A stretch of 64,000 nt of DNA from Anaerococcus provencensis (GTDB taxonomy: Bacteria; Bacillota; Clostridia; Tissierellales; Peptoniphilaceae): the NCBI RefSeq assembly GCF_000312365.2, contig NZ_HG003685.1, positions 414,844 through 478,843 on the forward strand. Direction: 5' to 3'. Positions 35,313 through 43,777 of the stretch are shown here, piece by piece. The translations under genes were made by a program, and so were the position numbers. The notes under the pieces are model-generated. The model saw only the letters and a list, made by a program, of their open reading frames with translations, had not been told where the DNA came from and made no database searches. The first letter of the stretch is position 1; each line of letters starts with the position of its first letter.

Positions 35313-36764
35313 ATGGCAAATGAAGTAATGATGCAGTCTTTCGAGTGGGACACTTGGGCTGACGGCAGTTTTTATAAAAATCTAACAAAGAATGCAAAAA
35401 AATTAAAGGAAAATGGAATCGACGCCCTATGGCTTCCACCTATGACTAAGGGTGGGTCAGACATGGACGTGGGCTATGGAGCCTATGACCTATGGGACTT
35501 GGGAGAATTTGACCAAAAAGGAACTGTTAGAACCAAATATGGTACCAAAGAAGAACTCCACCAAGCTATAGATGCCCTCCATGATGCAGGAATCAAATGC
35601 TATGCAGACGTAGTATTAAACCACAAGGGCAACGGCGATGAGAAAGAAAAATTCCAAGCAATAATGGTAGACCAAAACAACAGGACTTTGGATGTAGCCG
35701 ATGCGACTGACATAGAAGCTTGGACCCATTTCACCTTCCCTGGTAGAAATGGCAAATACTCTGACATGCAGTGGCACTGGTACCATTTTACAGGAGTTGA
35801 CTACGATAACTTGTCTGGCACATCTGCAATTTATCGTATAGTTGGCGATGGCAAATATTGGGATACTGATGTTTCCAACGAAAAGGGCAACTTCGACTAC
35901 CTTATGAACAACGACATCGACCACAACCACCCAGAAGTTCGTGAAGAATTATTTAAGTGGGCAGATTGGTTTATAGAAGAAACAAAAGTAGATGGCTTCA
36001 GATACGATGCATTAAAACACATATCAGAAGAATTTATCCACAGCCTATCAAGTCACATCATAGATGAAAAAGGCATGGATAAGTTCTACTTGTTTGGTGA
36101 ATTCTGGCAATATTCCAAAGAAGCCATAGAACATTATCTAGGTGCAACCAATCATCAAATAGACTTATTTGACGTGCCACTTCACTTCCATATGGAAGAA
36201 GCCAGCAAGTCAATGGGCAATTACGATATGAGAAAGATCTTTGACAATACCATTGTTAGAGACTTCCCAGCAGAAGCTGTAACCTTTGTAGACAACCACG
36301 ACAGCCAACCAGGTCAAGGCTTGGAATCTTGGATCGAGCCATGGTTTAAGGAAATAGCCTATGCCCTTATCTTATTTAGGAAAGATGGATACCCTTGCAT
36401 ATTTGCAGGAGATTACTACGGCCTATGTGGACCAGTAAAAACCGACCCACTAGATCAAATGATCAATAATATGATAAGTGTCAGAAAGAAATACAATTAC
36501 GGCGATCAAGACGACTACTTTGACGACCCAGCAGTAATAGGATGGGTAAGACGTGGTGATAATGACCACAAGCCACTTGCAGTTCTAATATCTATCAAAG
36601 ATATGGCAGAAAAACAAATGCACGTGGGAGAAGGCGAAGCAGGAGCAACCTATGTTGACCTATCTGGCAAAAACGAAGATGTGACAATAGATGAAGCTGG
36701 CAACGGAGTCTTCACAGTAGGACCAGGCCAGGTGACATATTGGGCAAACAAAGAAAGCTTATGA
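35313..36764 (+). CDS. Cytoplasmic alpha-amylase, GH13
   Basis: This 483-aa enzyme has the four GH13 regions: DVVLNHKG, GFRYDALKHI (nucleophile Asp), LFGEFW (acid/base Glu) and FVDNHDSQPG. There is no signal peptide, so it acts inside the cell on maltodextrins or glycogen-like polymer, as in the Bacillus-type GH13 subfamily 5 amylases. The C-terminal beta domain with DLSGKNEDV is present. The end overlaps the RNase H gene by four bases. Confidence 0.92.
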   Translation: MANEVMMQSFEWDTWADGSFYKNLTKNAKKLKENGIDALWLPPMTKGGSDMDVGYGAYDLWDLGEFDQKGTVRTKYGTKEELHQAIDALHDAGIKCYADVVLNHKGNGDEKEKFQAIMVDQNNRTLDVADATDIEAWTHFTFPGRNGKYSDMQWHWYHFTGVDYDNLSGTSAIYRIVGDGKYWDTDVSNEKGNFDYLMNNDIDHNHPEVREELFKWADWFIEETKVDGFRYDALKHISEEFIHSLSSHIIDEKGMDKFYLFGEFWQYSKEAIEHYLGATNHQIDLFDVPLHFHMEEASKSMGNYDMRKIFDNTIVRDFPAEAVTFVDNHDSQPGQGLESWIEPWFKEIAYALILFRKDGYPCIFAGDYYGLCGPVKTDPLDQMINNMISVRKKYNYGDQDDYFDDPAVIGWVRRGDNDHKPLAVLISIKDMAEKQMHVGEGEAGATYVDLSGKNEDVTIDEAGNGVFTVGPGQVTYWANKESL

Positions 36765-37345
36765 AATATTACGCAGTAAAAAAAGGCAGAAATCCTGGGA
36801 TTTATACATCCTGGGATTCTTGCTTAAAAGAAGTAAAAGGATACAGTGGAGCAATCTATAAGTCCTTCAAAACTAAGGAAGAAGCCGAAATCTATATGGC
36901 AGGTGAAAAAAAAGAGTTAGAAATAGGAGCGAATTCAGTCATAGCCTATGTAGACGGCTCCTACAACCAAAAGCTAAAAGTATACGGATCAGGTGTAGTC
37001 TATATAACAGATGATAAAGAGCTTGAACTAATGAAATCCTACGACGATTCATACCATATCCATAGAAATGTGGCAGGTGAAGTAAAAGCAAGCGAGCTAG
37101 CCATAGAAAAAGCCATAGAAGATAAAAAAGATCAAATCATAATCTACCACGATTACCAAGGCATAGCATCCTGGGCAAATGGAGATTGGAAAACAAACAA
37201 TGACTTAACCAAAGCATATAAAAGCTTTATAGATCAAGCAAGAAAGAAAATAAAAATAGACTTTGTAAAAGTAAAGGGTCATTCCAATGACAAATACAAC
37301 GACAAAGCAGACCAGCTAGCCAAAGAAGCAGCAGGTATAGGATAA
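36761..37345 (+). CDS. rnhA: Ribonuclease HI with N-terminal hybrid-binding domain
   Basis: This 194-aa enzyme degrades RNA in RNA-DNA hybrids. Residues 1-45 (YYAVKKGRNPGIYTSWDSC, SFKTKEEAEIYM) form the viroplasmin-like hybrid-binding domain. The catalytic domain has the acidic residues in AYVDGSYNQ, GEVKASELA, YHDYQGI and YNDKADQLA. I use the ATG at 36761, which overlaps the amylase stop as ATGA; a TTG at 36740 in the same frame would add seven residues. Confidence 0.9.
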   Translation: MKYYAVKKGRNPGIYTSWDSCLKEVKGYSGAIYKSFKTKEEAEIYMAGEKKELEIGANSVIAYVDGSYNQKLKVYGSGVVYITDDKELELMKSYDDSYHIHRNVAGEVKASELAIEKAIEDKKDQIIIYHDYQGIASWANGDWKTNNDLTKAYKSFIDQARKKIKIDFVKVKGHSNDKYNDKADQLAKEAAGIG

Positions 37346-37369
37346 AAGGCAGGAGAAATCCCGCCTTTT
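37344..37369 (+). terminator. Terminator after rnhA
   Basis: AAAAGGC and GCCTTTT form the base of the stem, with GGA/TCC and a GAAA loop above one mismatch. A T-rich stretch follows. Confidence 0.75.
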
Positions 37370-37613
37370 AAAATCCTGATTTTTTGCAAAAAAATTTATT
37401 TTTATAATTATTAGTTTTATGCGGCATGTAGAATATTGTATATTTTGATTATATGTCTTATAGTTTTTTATTGTTTAAGGCTATACCGTTGCATTAAGGG
37501 GGAAAACCCAGGGGAGTTACTTGAAATATATTTTTAAAAATATGAAAATGCTTTTATTATTTTACTTAATGAGTGTCTTTTATTCTTTTGGTAATTTTAG
37601 GTAATACCGTTGC

Positions 37614-37675
37614 ACTAAGGGGGTAGGGTCGAGGGGTAACGGAGACCCCTACGTCCCTTCCCCCTTACACCCCCA
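37614..37675. repeat. Hairpin in the left part of the palindromic element
   Basis: CTAAGGGGGTAGGG pairs with CCCTTCCCCCTTA with small bulges, and AGGGGT/ACCCCT forms an inner stem around AACGGAG. It shares its base sequence with the terminal arms. Confidence 0.55.
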
Positions 37676-37824
37676 AACCCTTTTTACCCCCTCCGCCACT
37701 GCGTGGGGCAATGATTAGTAGAAGTTCGCTTCGCGAATTCTTTTGTTTGGACTGTTAATACAATATATACTGCACCACTAATCCTACAAATACTGCATCC
37801 ACAGTGCTTAGAGGTGGGGAAATT

Positions 37825-37918
37825 GTGTTGTTTTCAAATTGCAGAATTTCGTTAAGAAATCGCACTGTTTGAGCGTAGCGAGTTTGCGATTTTAGAAATT
37901 CAAGATTTAGAAAACACC
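37825..37918. repeat. Nested stem structure in the centre of the palindromic element
   Basis: Three stems nest: AAATCGCA/TGCGATTT (37857-37864 with 37885-37892), GAATTTC/GAAATTC (37844-37850 with 37895-37901), and a GTGTT-TTTTC/GAAAACAC outer stem. An independent perfect hairpin GAATTTGC/GCAAATTC lies downstream at 37963-37981. Confidence 0.5.
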
Positions 37919-38173
37919 AATTTTTTTAGTTTATAATATGATTTCACCCTATAAAATCGCCAGAATTTGCATAGCAAATTCTTACAAGTTTTAGCACCAC
38001 GCAGTGGCCGTTTCGAGGGGTAGCGGAAAAGAGGGTTTAAGGGGGAAAACCGGTTGGGGAGAATCGGAACTCCCCTGGGTTTTCCCCCTTAGGACGAAGC
38101 TATACCCTAAAATAACGGATTAATCTAAAGACATTAAAAAATATATAATTATCAAATCTTTACCAGTATTTTT

Positions 38174-39319
38174 CTAAAAAATACCAAACAACAAATGCGC
38201 TGCAACCCCGGCAACCAAGCCTCCAATAGTATGCGATAAAATAGCTTTACCAGTAAGCTCTTTTGCTCCTATGGCGTCCATCATTGCTACATGGGTTGAT
38301 AGGTAGCCTGAGTAGCACATGCATATGGATGTGAATACTGCTAGGTCATTTGCTGTGGCTAGGTTATTTGCTACTAGACCCTTTACTACTCCAAGTGCTG
38401 CTCCAGCTGATCCTAGGGCTGTTATTGGGACTGCTATTGATTCGCTGAAGGTGAAGCCGAATAGTGGGTTTAGGATGAAGGACAATTTGTTGCCTATCCA
38501 AGGTAGGACTGGGACGCCTTCGTTGATTGCTCCTGTGTAGATGCCATCTGCTGGTGCTGTGTTTGTCAAAAGCATTATCATGGTGCAGATGCTTATTACT
38601 CCTGGGATTATTGAAAGACCCATATCTAGGCCTGATTTGCCACCTTCAAGGAGGGCTTGTATAAATCTGAGTCCAACAGATCCGTCTCTAATTATTCTAG
38701 AATTAGCAGGTATGTCATTAAGAGATTCGACTGTTACCATTTCGCTTGTGCCATAGTATTTTTTGCAAAAACTTTGCATTATCCTTACACTTACTATAGA
38801 TCCGATAAGAGCACCTAGGTTTCCTATCATTGCTGCCTTGCCAGCTCCAGGGATTTTTAGAGATCCTATGCTACCTGTAACGATTAGTCCCATACCAAAG
38901 GCTGTACCAAGGTTTGTGAGCGATGGTAGCTGATATTTTTTGAAAAGCATCTTAAAATTATCTTCACCAGCCAGGGTTAAGATTGATGGGTTGTCTGAAA
39001 GATAGCAATTTAATATGCCAAGAGAAGCTGCTCCTGGCAGATTGTAGATTGGTTTCATTATTTTTGCAAGCATAATATTTATAAGCGATATAAAACCAAA
39101 TTCAGCAAAAAGTGCTGATAAGGCTCCTGTTAGTACACATATGGCTGTCAGGTAAAAACAAGTATTTATCAACAAGTCAAAGGCTTGGTTCATAATAGTT
39201 GACAGCATATTGTATAGACCCATGGTTTTTCCAAGGGGGATAAAAAATCCAAAAAATAGGATTACAAATATAAAGTTTTCTTTGCTAATATTTTTAGTGT
39301 ATTTTCCTTGATTTTCCAT
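38174..39319 (-). CDS. Gate/nucleoside-recognition domain membrane protein
   Basis: This 381-aa protein has about nine transmembrane helices. Two segments have the Gate (nucleoside recognition) pattern, around LINTCFYLTAICVLTGALSAL and SIIPGVISICTMIMLLTN, and there is a conserved SESIAVPITALGSAGAALG. Such proteins are related to concentrative nucleoside transporters and to SpmA/SpmB. No substrate is established. It is a single gene with AAGAGGTAT before the ATG and lies between the palindromic element and the antiporter gene. Confidence 0.7.
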   Translation of the reverse strand: MENQGKYTKNISKENFIFVILFFGFFIPLGKTMGLYNMLSTIMNQAFDLLINTCFYLTAICVLTGALSALFAEFGFISLINIMLAKIMKPIYNLPGAASLGILNCYLSDNPSILTLAGEDNFKMLFKKYQLPSLTNLGTAFGMGLIVTGSIGSLKIPGAGKAAMIGNLGALIGSIVSVRIMQSFCKKYYGTSEMVTVESLNDIPANSRIIRDGSVGLRFIQALLEGGKSGLDMGLSIIPGVISICTMIMLLTNTAPADGIYTGAINEGVPVLPWIGNKLSFILNPLFGFTFSESIAVPITALGSAGAALGVVKGLVANNLATANDLAVFTSICMCYSGYLSTHVAMMDAIGAKELTGKAILSHTIGGLVAGVAAHLLFGIF

Positions 39320-39397
39320 ATAATACCTCTTACTAAATTATAATTGATTATAAAATTTATGTCTATTTGCTTGTAATAGATATTGTAATAAGTAAAA

Positions 39398-39506
39398 TAT
39401 AATAAGTAATGGAAATGAAGTTCTTCCATAATTTATTTTAAAACCGCTAAAAGCTGATGACTTCTACACTTGTAGGGCTCACCAGCTTTTTTTTTTGAGG
39501 AGATTT
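39398..39506 (+). promoter_or_regulatory. Leader with terminator-type attenuator before the antiporter gene
   Basis: A perfect -10 TATAAT (39398-39403) has no well-spaced -35. The roughly 97-base leader after it contains a small hairpin (ATGGAA/TTCCAT, about 39409-39431) and then a full terminator hairpin that ends ten bases before the start codon. This order suggests that transcription into the gene is conditional. The signal is unknown. Confidence 0.5.
39449..39496 (+). terminator. Terminator hairpin inside the antiporter leader
   Basis: AAAAGCTG (39449-39456) pairs with CAGCTTTT (39483-39490), directly followed by six more T. The loop contains CTACA-CTT-GTAG. The ribosome binding site GAGGAG follows at once. 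Confidence 0.8.
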
Positions 39507-40685
39507 ATGTTAGTAGATATAGGAATTATTTTTATTTTAGGAATTTTATTGGCAAAATTTGCAGAAAAAATTGGCTTGGCACCAATAATTGGCATGCTCA
39601 TTGCAGGTATTTTAATAAGTCCAAATCAATTGGGCTTGGTCAGTGATAATATTGTAAACATTAGTAGCGATTTGAGGCAGATTGCCCTAGTGACTATACT
39701 TAGCCGTGCAGGACTTTCTCTAAATTTTGACAAGCTTAAAAAAGTAGGCAGACCTGCAATTTTATTAAGTTTTGTGCCTGCTTCTATAGAGATGCTAGGA
39801 ATTATTATCTTTGGAAAGATGATATTTAAAATTGACACTATTGATGCTGGCATCCTTGCTGCTGTCCTTGCTGCTGTAAGTCCTGCCATAGTGGTGCCAC
39901 GTATGATTAGACTTATGAACGAGGGATACGGTAAGGATAAGCATATACCAGAGATGATCTTAGCTGGGGCAAGTGTTGATGATGTCTTTGTAATTGTATT
40001 TTTCTCTTCGTTTTTGGCATTAAAAACAGGTGGAGATTTATCTTTTATGAATTTCTTAAATATTCCAATTTCCATAATTACTGGCATAATTTTAGGGCTT
40101 TTTATTGGGAAAATACTAGGAAAAATACTTGTTAGATTTGAAATAGATCCGATTTATAAGGCCATGATTTTTATAAGCCTTGGCTTCTTGACCTTGAGAT
40201 TTCAAGAGCTTGTTGGAGATTATATAGCAATATCAGCTTTGATTTCTATTATGACGGCCGGCATGGCTATAAATATGGAAGATGAGAGATTGACTAGTGA
40301 CCTTTTAGGATCCTTTGGAAGATTGTGGAAGGTTTTTGAAGTGTTTTTATTTGTCTTGGTTGGCATATCTGTAGACATGGCCTATGTAAAAGAAGCAGGA
40401 TTTCTGGCAGTTTTACTAATACTAATCGGCCTAATCTTTAGGATGGTCGGAGTTAATATATCACTTATTGGTACAAATTTAAACAAGGACGAGAGATTAT
40501 TTACGTCCTTTGCCTATCTGCCAAAGGCAACTGTACAAGCCGCCATAGGTCCTGTGGCTCTATCCATGGGACTTGCTTCAGGCAATCTTATCTTATCAGT
40601 ATCTGTCATAGCAATATTAGTAACAGCCCCACTAGGAGCTATCCTAACTGATAGGACCTATGATAAGCTACTAAAAAAGAGTTAA
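39507..40685 (+). CDS. CPA2-family cation/proton antiporter (KefB/NapA-like)
   Basis: This 392-aa protein has about twelve helices, starting MLVDIGIIFILGILLAKFAEKIGLAPIIGMLIAGILISP. The transport core has LAAVLAAVSPAIVVPRMI and the acidic GASVDDVFVIVFFSS, matching the CPA2 ion-binding region. No TrkA-N domain is attached. It probably exchanges Na+ or K+ for H+. The frame is open from a TTG at 39495, but the ATG at 39507 follows GAGGAG, so I use that. Confidence 0.85.
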   Translation: MLVDIGIIFILGILLAKFAEKIGLAPIIGMLIAGILISPNQLGLVSDNIVNISSDLRQIALVTILSRAGLSLNFDKLKKVGRPAILLSFVPASIEMLGIIIFGKMIFKIDTIDAGILAAVLAAVSPAIVVPRMIRLMNEGYGKDKHIPEMILAGASVDDVFVIVFFSSFLALKTGGDLSFMNFLNIPISIITGIILGLFIGKILGKILVRFEIDPIYKAMIFISLGFLTLRFQELVGDYIAISALISIMTAGMAINMEDERLTSDLLGSFGRLWKVFEVFLFVLVGISVDMAYVKEAGFLAVLLILIGLIFRMVGVNISLIGTNLNKDERLFTSFAYLPKATVQAAIGPVALSMGLASGNLILSVSVIAILVTAPLGAILTDRTYDKLLKKS

Positions 40686-40698
40686 CTACAAATAAACT

Positions 40699-40733
40699 GA
40701 ACCCCTCCATCCTCAATCAGGATTTTGGGGTTC
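40699..40733. terminator. Terminator between convergent genes
   Basis: GAACCCC (40699-40705) pairs with GGGGTTC (40727-40733), with an inner ATCC/GGAT stem. A T-rich run lies on the plus side. Confidence 0.65.
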
Positions 40734-40743
40734 GGGTAAATTT

Positions 40744-41310
40744 TTATTTGTAAGATTCTTCTACTCTTATGATTTCATCTGCAAGTTTTAGATAGTACTT
40801 TTGGGCGACTTCTAGTTCAAATAGGCTAGAATCGTCAAAGTATGCTTGCATTTCATCTATTAATTCTTTTAATCTAGGGTCCTCGCCGTGAGCTTCCTTT
40901 AAATCTTTGGCTCTGGCTACTAGGCCATTTATCCTATGAATAAGGCCCATAGTCCTTGCTTCTTTGTCATTTTCTGTAAGGAGTTCTCTTAGGGTCCATT
41001 TGACATTATTTTCAGTTTCTCCTGCCTTATGTTGGATGGCTAAGTCGTTTTCACGCATCAAATCCAAGAAATCAAACAAATGATCTCTGTCAAAGCCAAC
41101 AAAAAGTATAAAAGGGAAATCGAGATTTGGGTCATCTTCTAGTTTTTCGTCACTTTTTTCAAAACCATCAAAGTCCAATAGATAACCAATACGTTGGTCT
41201 ATGCTATCTTTTTCCACTCTAATAATGCCGACATTTTGGTCAGCCGCTAATTTTTCGAATTTTTCTATATCGTAATCTTCTTTGATATTGTATAATAAAA
41301 CTTTTGCCAT
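40744..41310 (-). CDS. DUF3783-like cytoplasmic protein, function unknown
   Basis: This 188-aa acidic protein starts MAKVLLYNIKEDYDIEKFEKLAADQNVGI. The central part PFILFVGFDRDHLFDFLDLMRENDLAIQHKAGETENNVKWTL resembles DUF3783, a small domain of unknown role in Firmicutes. The C-terminal 60 residues are helical and charged. There is no signal peptide or membrane segment. AGAGAGGTAAT precedes the ATG. It stands alone, convergent with the antiporter gene. Confidence 0.65.
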   Translation of the reverse strand: MAKVLLYNIKEDYDIEKFEKLAADQNVGIIRVEKDSIDQRIGYLLDFDGFEKSDEKLEDDPNLDFPFILFVGFDRDHLFDFLDLMRENDLAIQHKAGETENNVKWTLRELLTENDKEARTMGLIHRINGLVARAKDLKEAHGEDPRLKELIDEMQAYFDDSSLFELEVAQKYYLKLADEIIRVEESYK

Positions 41311-41412
41311 ATTACCTCTCTTTGCTAAAATAACTATACTTTATAAGCAAATGATAAACAAATTTTCAAACTGGGTATAAATATCTATAAATACCACACA
41401 AACGGAGGGACT

Positions 41413-41973
41413 ATGGCTATTAAGACAAGCGCTGGTTACCAAAGACCAGATTATTTAAGAAAAATAGAAAGTATATTAAGACAAGCAAAGGATGTACTAA
41501 GTCAACTTGAAAGATCAGAAAGAAAAATAGAAGGCAAATATGATTTTAATTCACATAGCTTGCTAAGAGGCAACTTTTTTGGAAACTTCCTAAGAGGCAA
41601 CAAAGTATCTGCAGTAAATAGCAATATCGATCGTGCCCAACAAGCTCTATTAGACCTTCATGCCAACTTGTTGCTATTTGATGAAGACTTAGCAAAGAAA
41701 ATTTATTTGCCAAGCAAGATGAGCGAATTTTCATCAGCAAATGGCAAGGCAAGCGACATTGCCATCAGAACAAATATGAGACTTAAACAATTTGACATCA
41801 CAAAGGCAAAAAGATCCTTGCAAACTGTTATAAGAAGACTAGAAAGCGAAGAGAAAAAAGTTTACTACGATATTGCAAAAGAAAAAGAGCTTGATGAATA
41901 TACCAAAAATGATTATAAGGGCGCTTTGATAGATCCTAAGAAAGATAAGAAAAAGAATAAAAAAAATAAATAA
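41413..41973 (+). CDS. Coiled-coil hypothetical protein
   Basis: This 186-aa protein is mostly helical. Residues 15-45 (IESILRQAKDVLSQLERSERKIEGKY) and 130-165 look like amphipathic coiled coils, and the last 15 residues are almost only Lys/Asn/Asp (KKDKKKNKKNK). No signal peptide, membrane segment or known family is seen. ACGGAGGGA before the ATG is a good ribosome binding site, and a strong terminator follows, so it is a real single-gene unit. Confidence 0.7.
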   Translation: MAIKTSAGYQRPDYLRKIESILRQAKDVLSQLERSERKIEGKYDFNSHSLLRGNFFGNFLRGNKVSAVNSNIDRAQQALLDLHANLLLFDEDLAKKIYLPSKMSEFSSANGKASDIAIRTNMRLKQFDITKAKRSLQTVIRRLESEEKKVYYDIAKEKELDEYTKNDYKGALIDPKKDKKKNKKNK

Positions 41974-41977
41974 AAAT

Positions 41978-42020
41978 TAGACCTCCATTTCATTTTTTCT
42001 GTTTTATGGAGGTCTAAATT
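41978..42020. terminator. Terminator between convergent genes
   Basis: TAGACCTCCAT (41978-41988) pairs perfectly with ATGGAGGTCTA (42006-42016). T-rich DNA follows on the plus side and an A run precedes it, so it can work in both directions. Confidence 0.85.
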
Positions 42021-42033
42021 TTATCTAAAGATT

Positions 42034-42879
42034 TTAACACACATCTTTGTTTCTAAAAAGTAAATAAGTTCCTGCAATAGATATTATAAGAAATATTATA
42101 GCGATTATTATACTATTTAAGTACATTATCCTACTGCTATTTATAGAAAGTAAGACAATACGACCAGTTACTATATAATTCATTATTGAAAAACTATCTG
42201 AATTACTAATTGATGAGTGAATTATGGTATCAACAATTTCAAGGATACCTGAAGCATCAAGAATTCCTATTAAAAGACTAGCTGCAGAATTTTTAATCAG
42301 ATACACTAAAAGCATTATTAGACTGCTATAAGATAAATATAGTAAGTATTCTACTAGTACATATTTTAAAAAATAGTTTAGATTAGTAAATACTATATAT
42401 CCTTCTAGCAAATAAAATGTTAACATCATAAATAAAAAGTTGCTGATAAATAAAAGTAGAGTAAATAAAGCTATAACTACAATTTTTCCAAGTATAAGAT
42501 CTATCTTTTTAGGGAAAGCCGCTATTATATTTTTAAGAAATTTAGATCTTATTTCTTCGCCTATAAATAGGACTACAAATATTGTTTGAAACATTAATAA
42601 AATTTTACTTTGAATATTTCTCATAAATAATTCAGTGATAGGTATACTTTTAAGCTCAACCCAGTTAGGTATAACGCTACCTGCGTATATACCCCAGTTG
42701 ACTTGTTCGTAGGTGGTCTTTAAATTATTAAAAGCATCTTGATTATAAAGGTAGTAGTGATAATCTGAACTTGTCATAAATACTGATCCTACCATCATTA
42801 ATATGCTTAAAATAATTATTATATAAGGGTATTTGTTTTTCTTTATCCTATATATCTCTAAGTTAATTGCTCTTTTCAT
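42034..42879 (-). CDS. ABC-2 permease of a bacitracin/lantibiotic-type exporter
   Basis: This 281-aa protein has six predicted helices, starting MKRAINLEIYRIKKNKYPYIIIILSILMMVGSVF, and an extracellular loop of about 55 residues after the first helix. It resembles BcrB/lantibiotic self-protection permeases. It overlaps the ATPase gene by 17 bases. The pair is more AT-rich than its neighbours, which may indicate transfer. No bacteriocin gene lies next to it, so immunity or detoxification is only a guess. Confidence 0.78.
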   Translation of the reverse strand: MKRAINLEIYRIKKNKYPYIIIILSILMMVGSVFMTSSDYHYYLYNQDAFNNLKTTYEQVNWGIYAGSVIPNWVELKSIPITELFMRNIQSKILLMFQTIFVVLFIGEEIRSKFLKNIIAAFPKKIDLILGKIVVIALFTLLLFISNFLFMMLTFYLLEGYIVFTNLNYFLKYVLVEYLLYLSYSSLIMLLVYLIKNSAASLLIGILDASGILEIVDTIIHSSISNSDSFSIMNYIVTGRIVLLSINSSRIMYLNSIIIAIIFLIISIAGTYLLFRNKDVC

Positions 42880-43777
42880 TTTGGATCACCTCCATGTAAT
42901 ATTCTTCAAAACTCATTTCTGTTAGATAGATTGAATAGACATCAATATTATTATTCACTAGTAAAGAATTTATTAGATGAGTTTTATTAAAGTGATTTGT
43001 CATAATTAACTTTTTATTACTAATAATTTCATTTTGATAGGTATTTTCTCTTAATATATAAGAAGCTTTTTTTACATCATTGCAAGTTATCTCTATTCTT
43101 GATTTACATCTATCGTGCAAATCTTTTGAACTAAATTCTGCAATTAATTTTCCGTGAGAGATTATCCCAAAATCAGTTGCAAGTCTAGCAAGTTCATCTA
43201 AAATATGGCTAGAAATGATAATAGTAGTTCCATATTTTTTATTTATATATTGGAGTGTTTTTCTTATATCAATAATACCCTGAGGATCGAGCCCGTTGAT
43301 TGGTTCATCTAAGATTAATAATTTTGGTGAATTGACCATAGCCATAGCTATTGCAAGTCTTTGCTTCATACCTAAAGAAAAACTTTTAACATTTTTATTA
43401 TTCTGATTATATAAACCTACAGTTTGTAAAATGGATGAAATTTTATTTTCATCTTTAATTCCATAAGCTAAGGACTTTAACTTTAAATTTTCATAAGCAT
43501 TTAAATTATCATATAAACAAGGAGCTTCAATTAAATTGCCTACTTGCATAAACTCCAATGAATGACGAGTGACATCCTTTCCTAATAATTTGATTTCTCC
43601 CTTTGTTTTATTAGATAAGCCTGATAGCATCTTCATAAGAGAGGATTTACCAGCTCCATTTTCGCCTACTAAACCATAGATAGATTTTTCCTTTATTTTT
43701 AGACTTATATTGTCCACTGCAATAAATTTACCATATCTTTTCTCTAGTTCATAAGTTTCTAAGACTATATCATTCAT
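42863..43777 (-). CDS. ABC exporter ATPase (BcrA-like)
   Basis: This 304-aa ATPase has Walker A GENGAGKS, signature FSLGMKQR, Walker B LLILDEPINGLDP and the H-loop SSH. The INGLDPQGI form and the C-terminal domain (about 225-304) are typical of bacitracin and lantibiotic exporters. AAGGTGG precedes the ATG. It forms a two-gene unit with the permease. Confidence 0.85.
   Translation of the reverse strand: MNDIVLETYELEKRYGKFIAVDNISLKIKEKSIYGLVGENGAGKSSLMKMLSGLSNKTKGEIKLLGKDVTRHSLEFMQVGNLIEAPCLYDNLNAYENLKLKSLAYGIKDENKISSILQTVGLYNQNNKNVKSFSLGMKQRLAIAMAMVNSPKLLILDEPINGLDPQGIIDIRKTLQYINKKYGTTIIISSHILDELARLATDFGIISHGKLIAEFSSKDLHDRCKSRIEITCNDVKKASYILRENTYQNEIISNKKLIMTNHFNKTHLINSLLVNNNIDVYSIYLTEMSFEEYYMEVIQNEKSN

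Larger units (their letters stand above)
37479..38107. repeat. Palindromic non-coding element (possible MITE or structured RNA)
   Basis: A perfect 24-bp inverted repeat joins 37495-37518 and 38068-38091 (each beginning TAAGGGGGAAAACCCAGG on its own strand). Each arm is followed on the outside by 7 bases and then by GCTATACC (37480-37487 and 38099-38106), in direct orientation. Inside are a 12-bp inverted repeat (37695-37706 with 37997-38008), a third copy of the arm motif at 37603-37622, a near-perfect 15-base direct repeat (37629-37643 and 38013-38027), and many smaller hairpins. No transposase is encoded. It could be a non-autonomous transposon, a bacterial interspersed palindrome or an RNA; I do not recognise a known family. 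Confidence 0.7.
37346..38173. other. 828-base gene-free region with a palindromic element
   Basis: After the rnhA terminator there is about 110 bases of AT-rich DNA, then the palindromic element at 37479-38107, then about 65 bases before the stop of the minus-strand gene. No reading frame of note lies in it. Base composition is unusual here, with C-rich and G-rich tracts such as CCCCCTTACACCCCC and GGGTTTAAGGGGG. Confidence 0.7.

Noticed and set aside
37346..38173. CRISPR array in the repeat-rich gap
   Set aside because: Repeats are inverted and irregularly spaced, not short direct repeats with unique spacers, and no cas gene is near.
39371..39403. TTGTAA as -35 for the antiporter promoter
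   Set aside because: Spacing to TATAAT is 21 bases, too long for a normal promoter, so only the -10 is reported.
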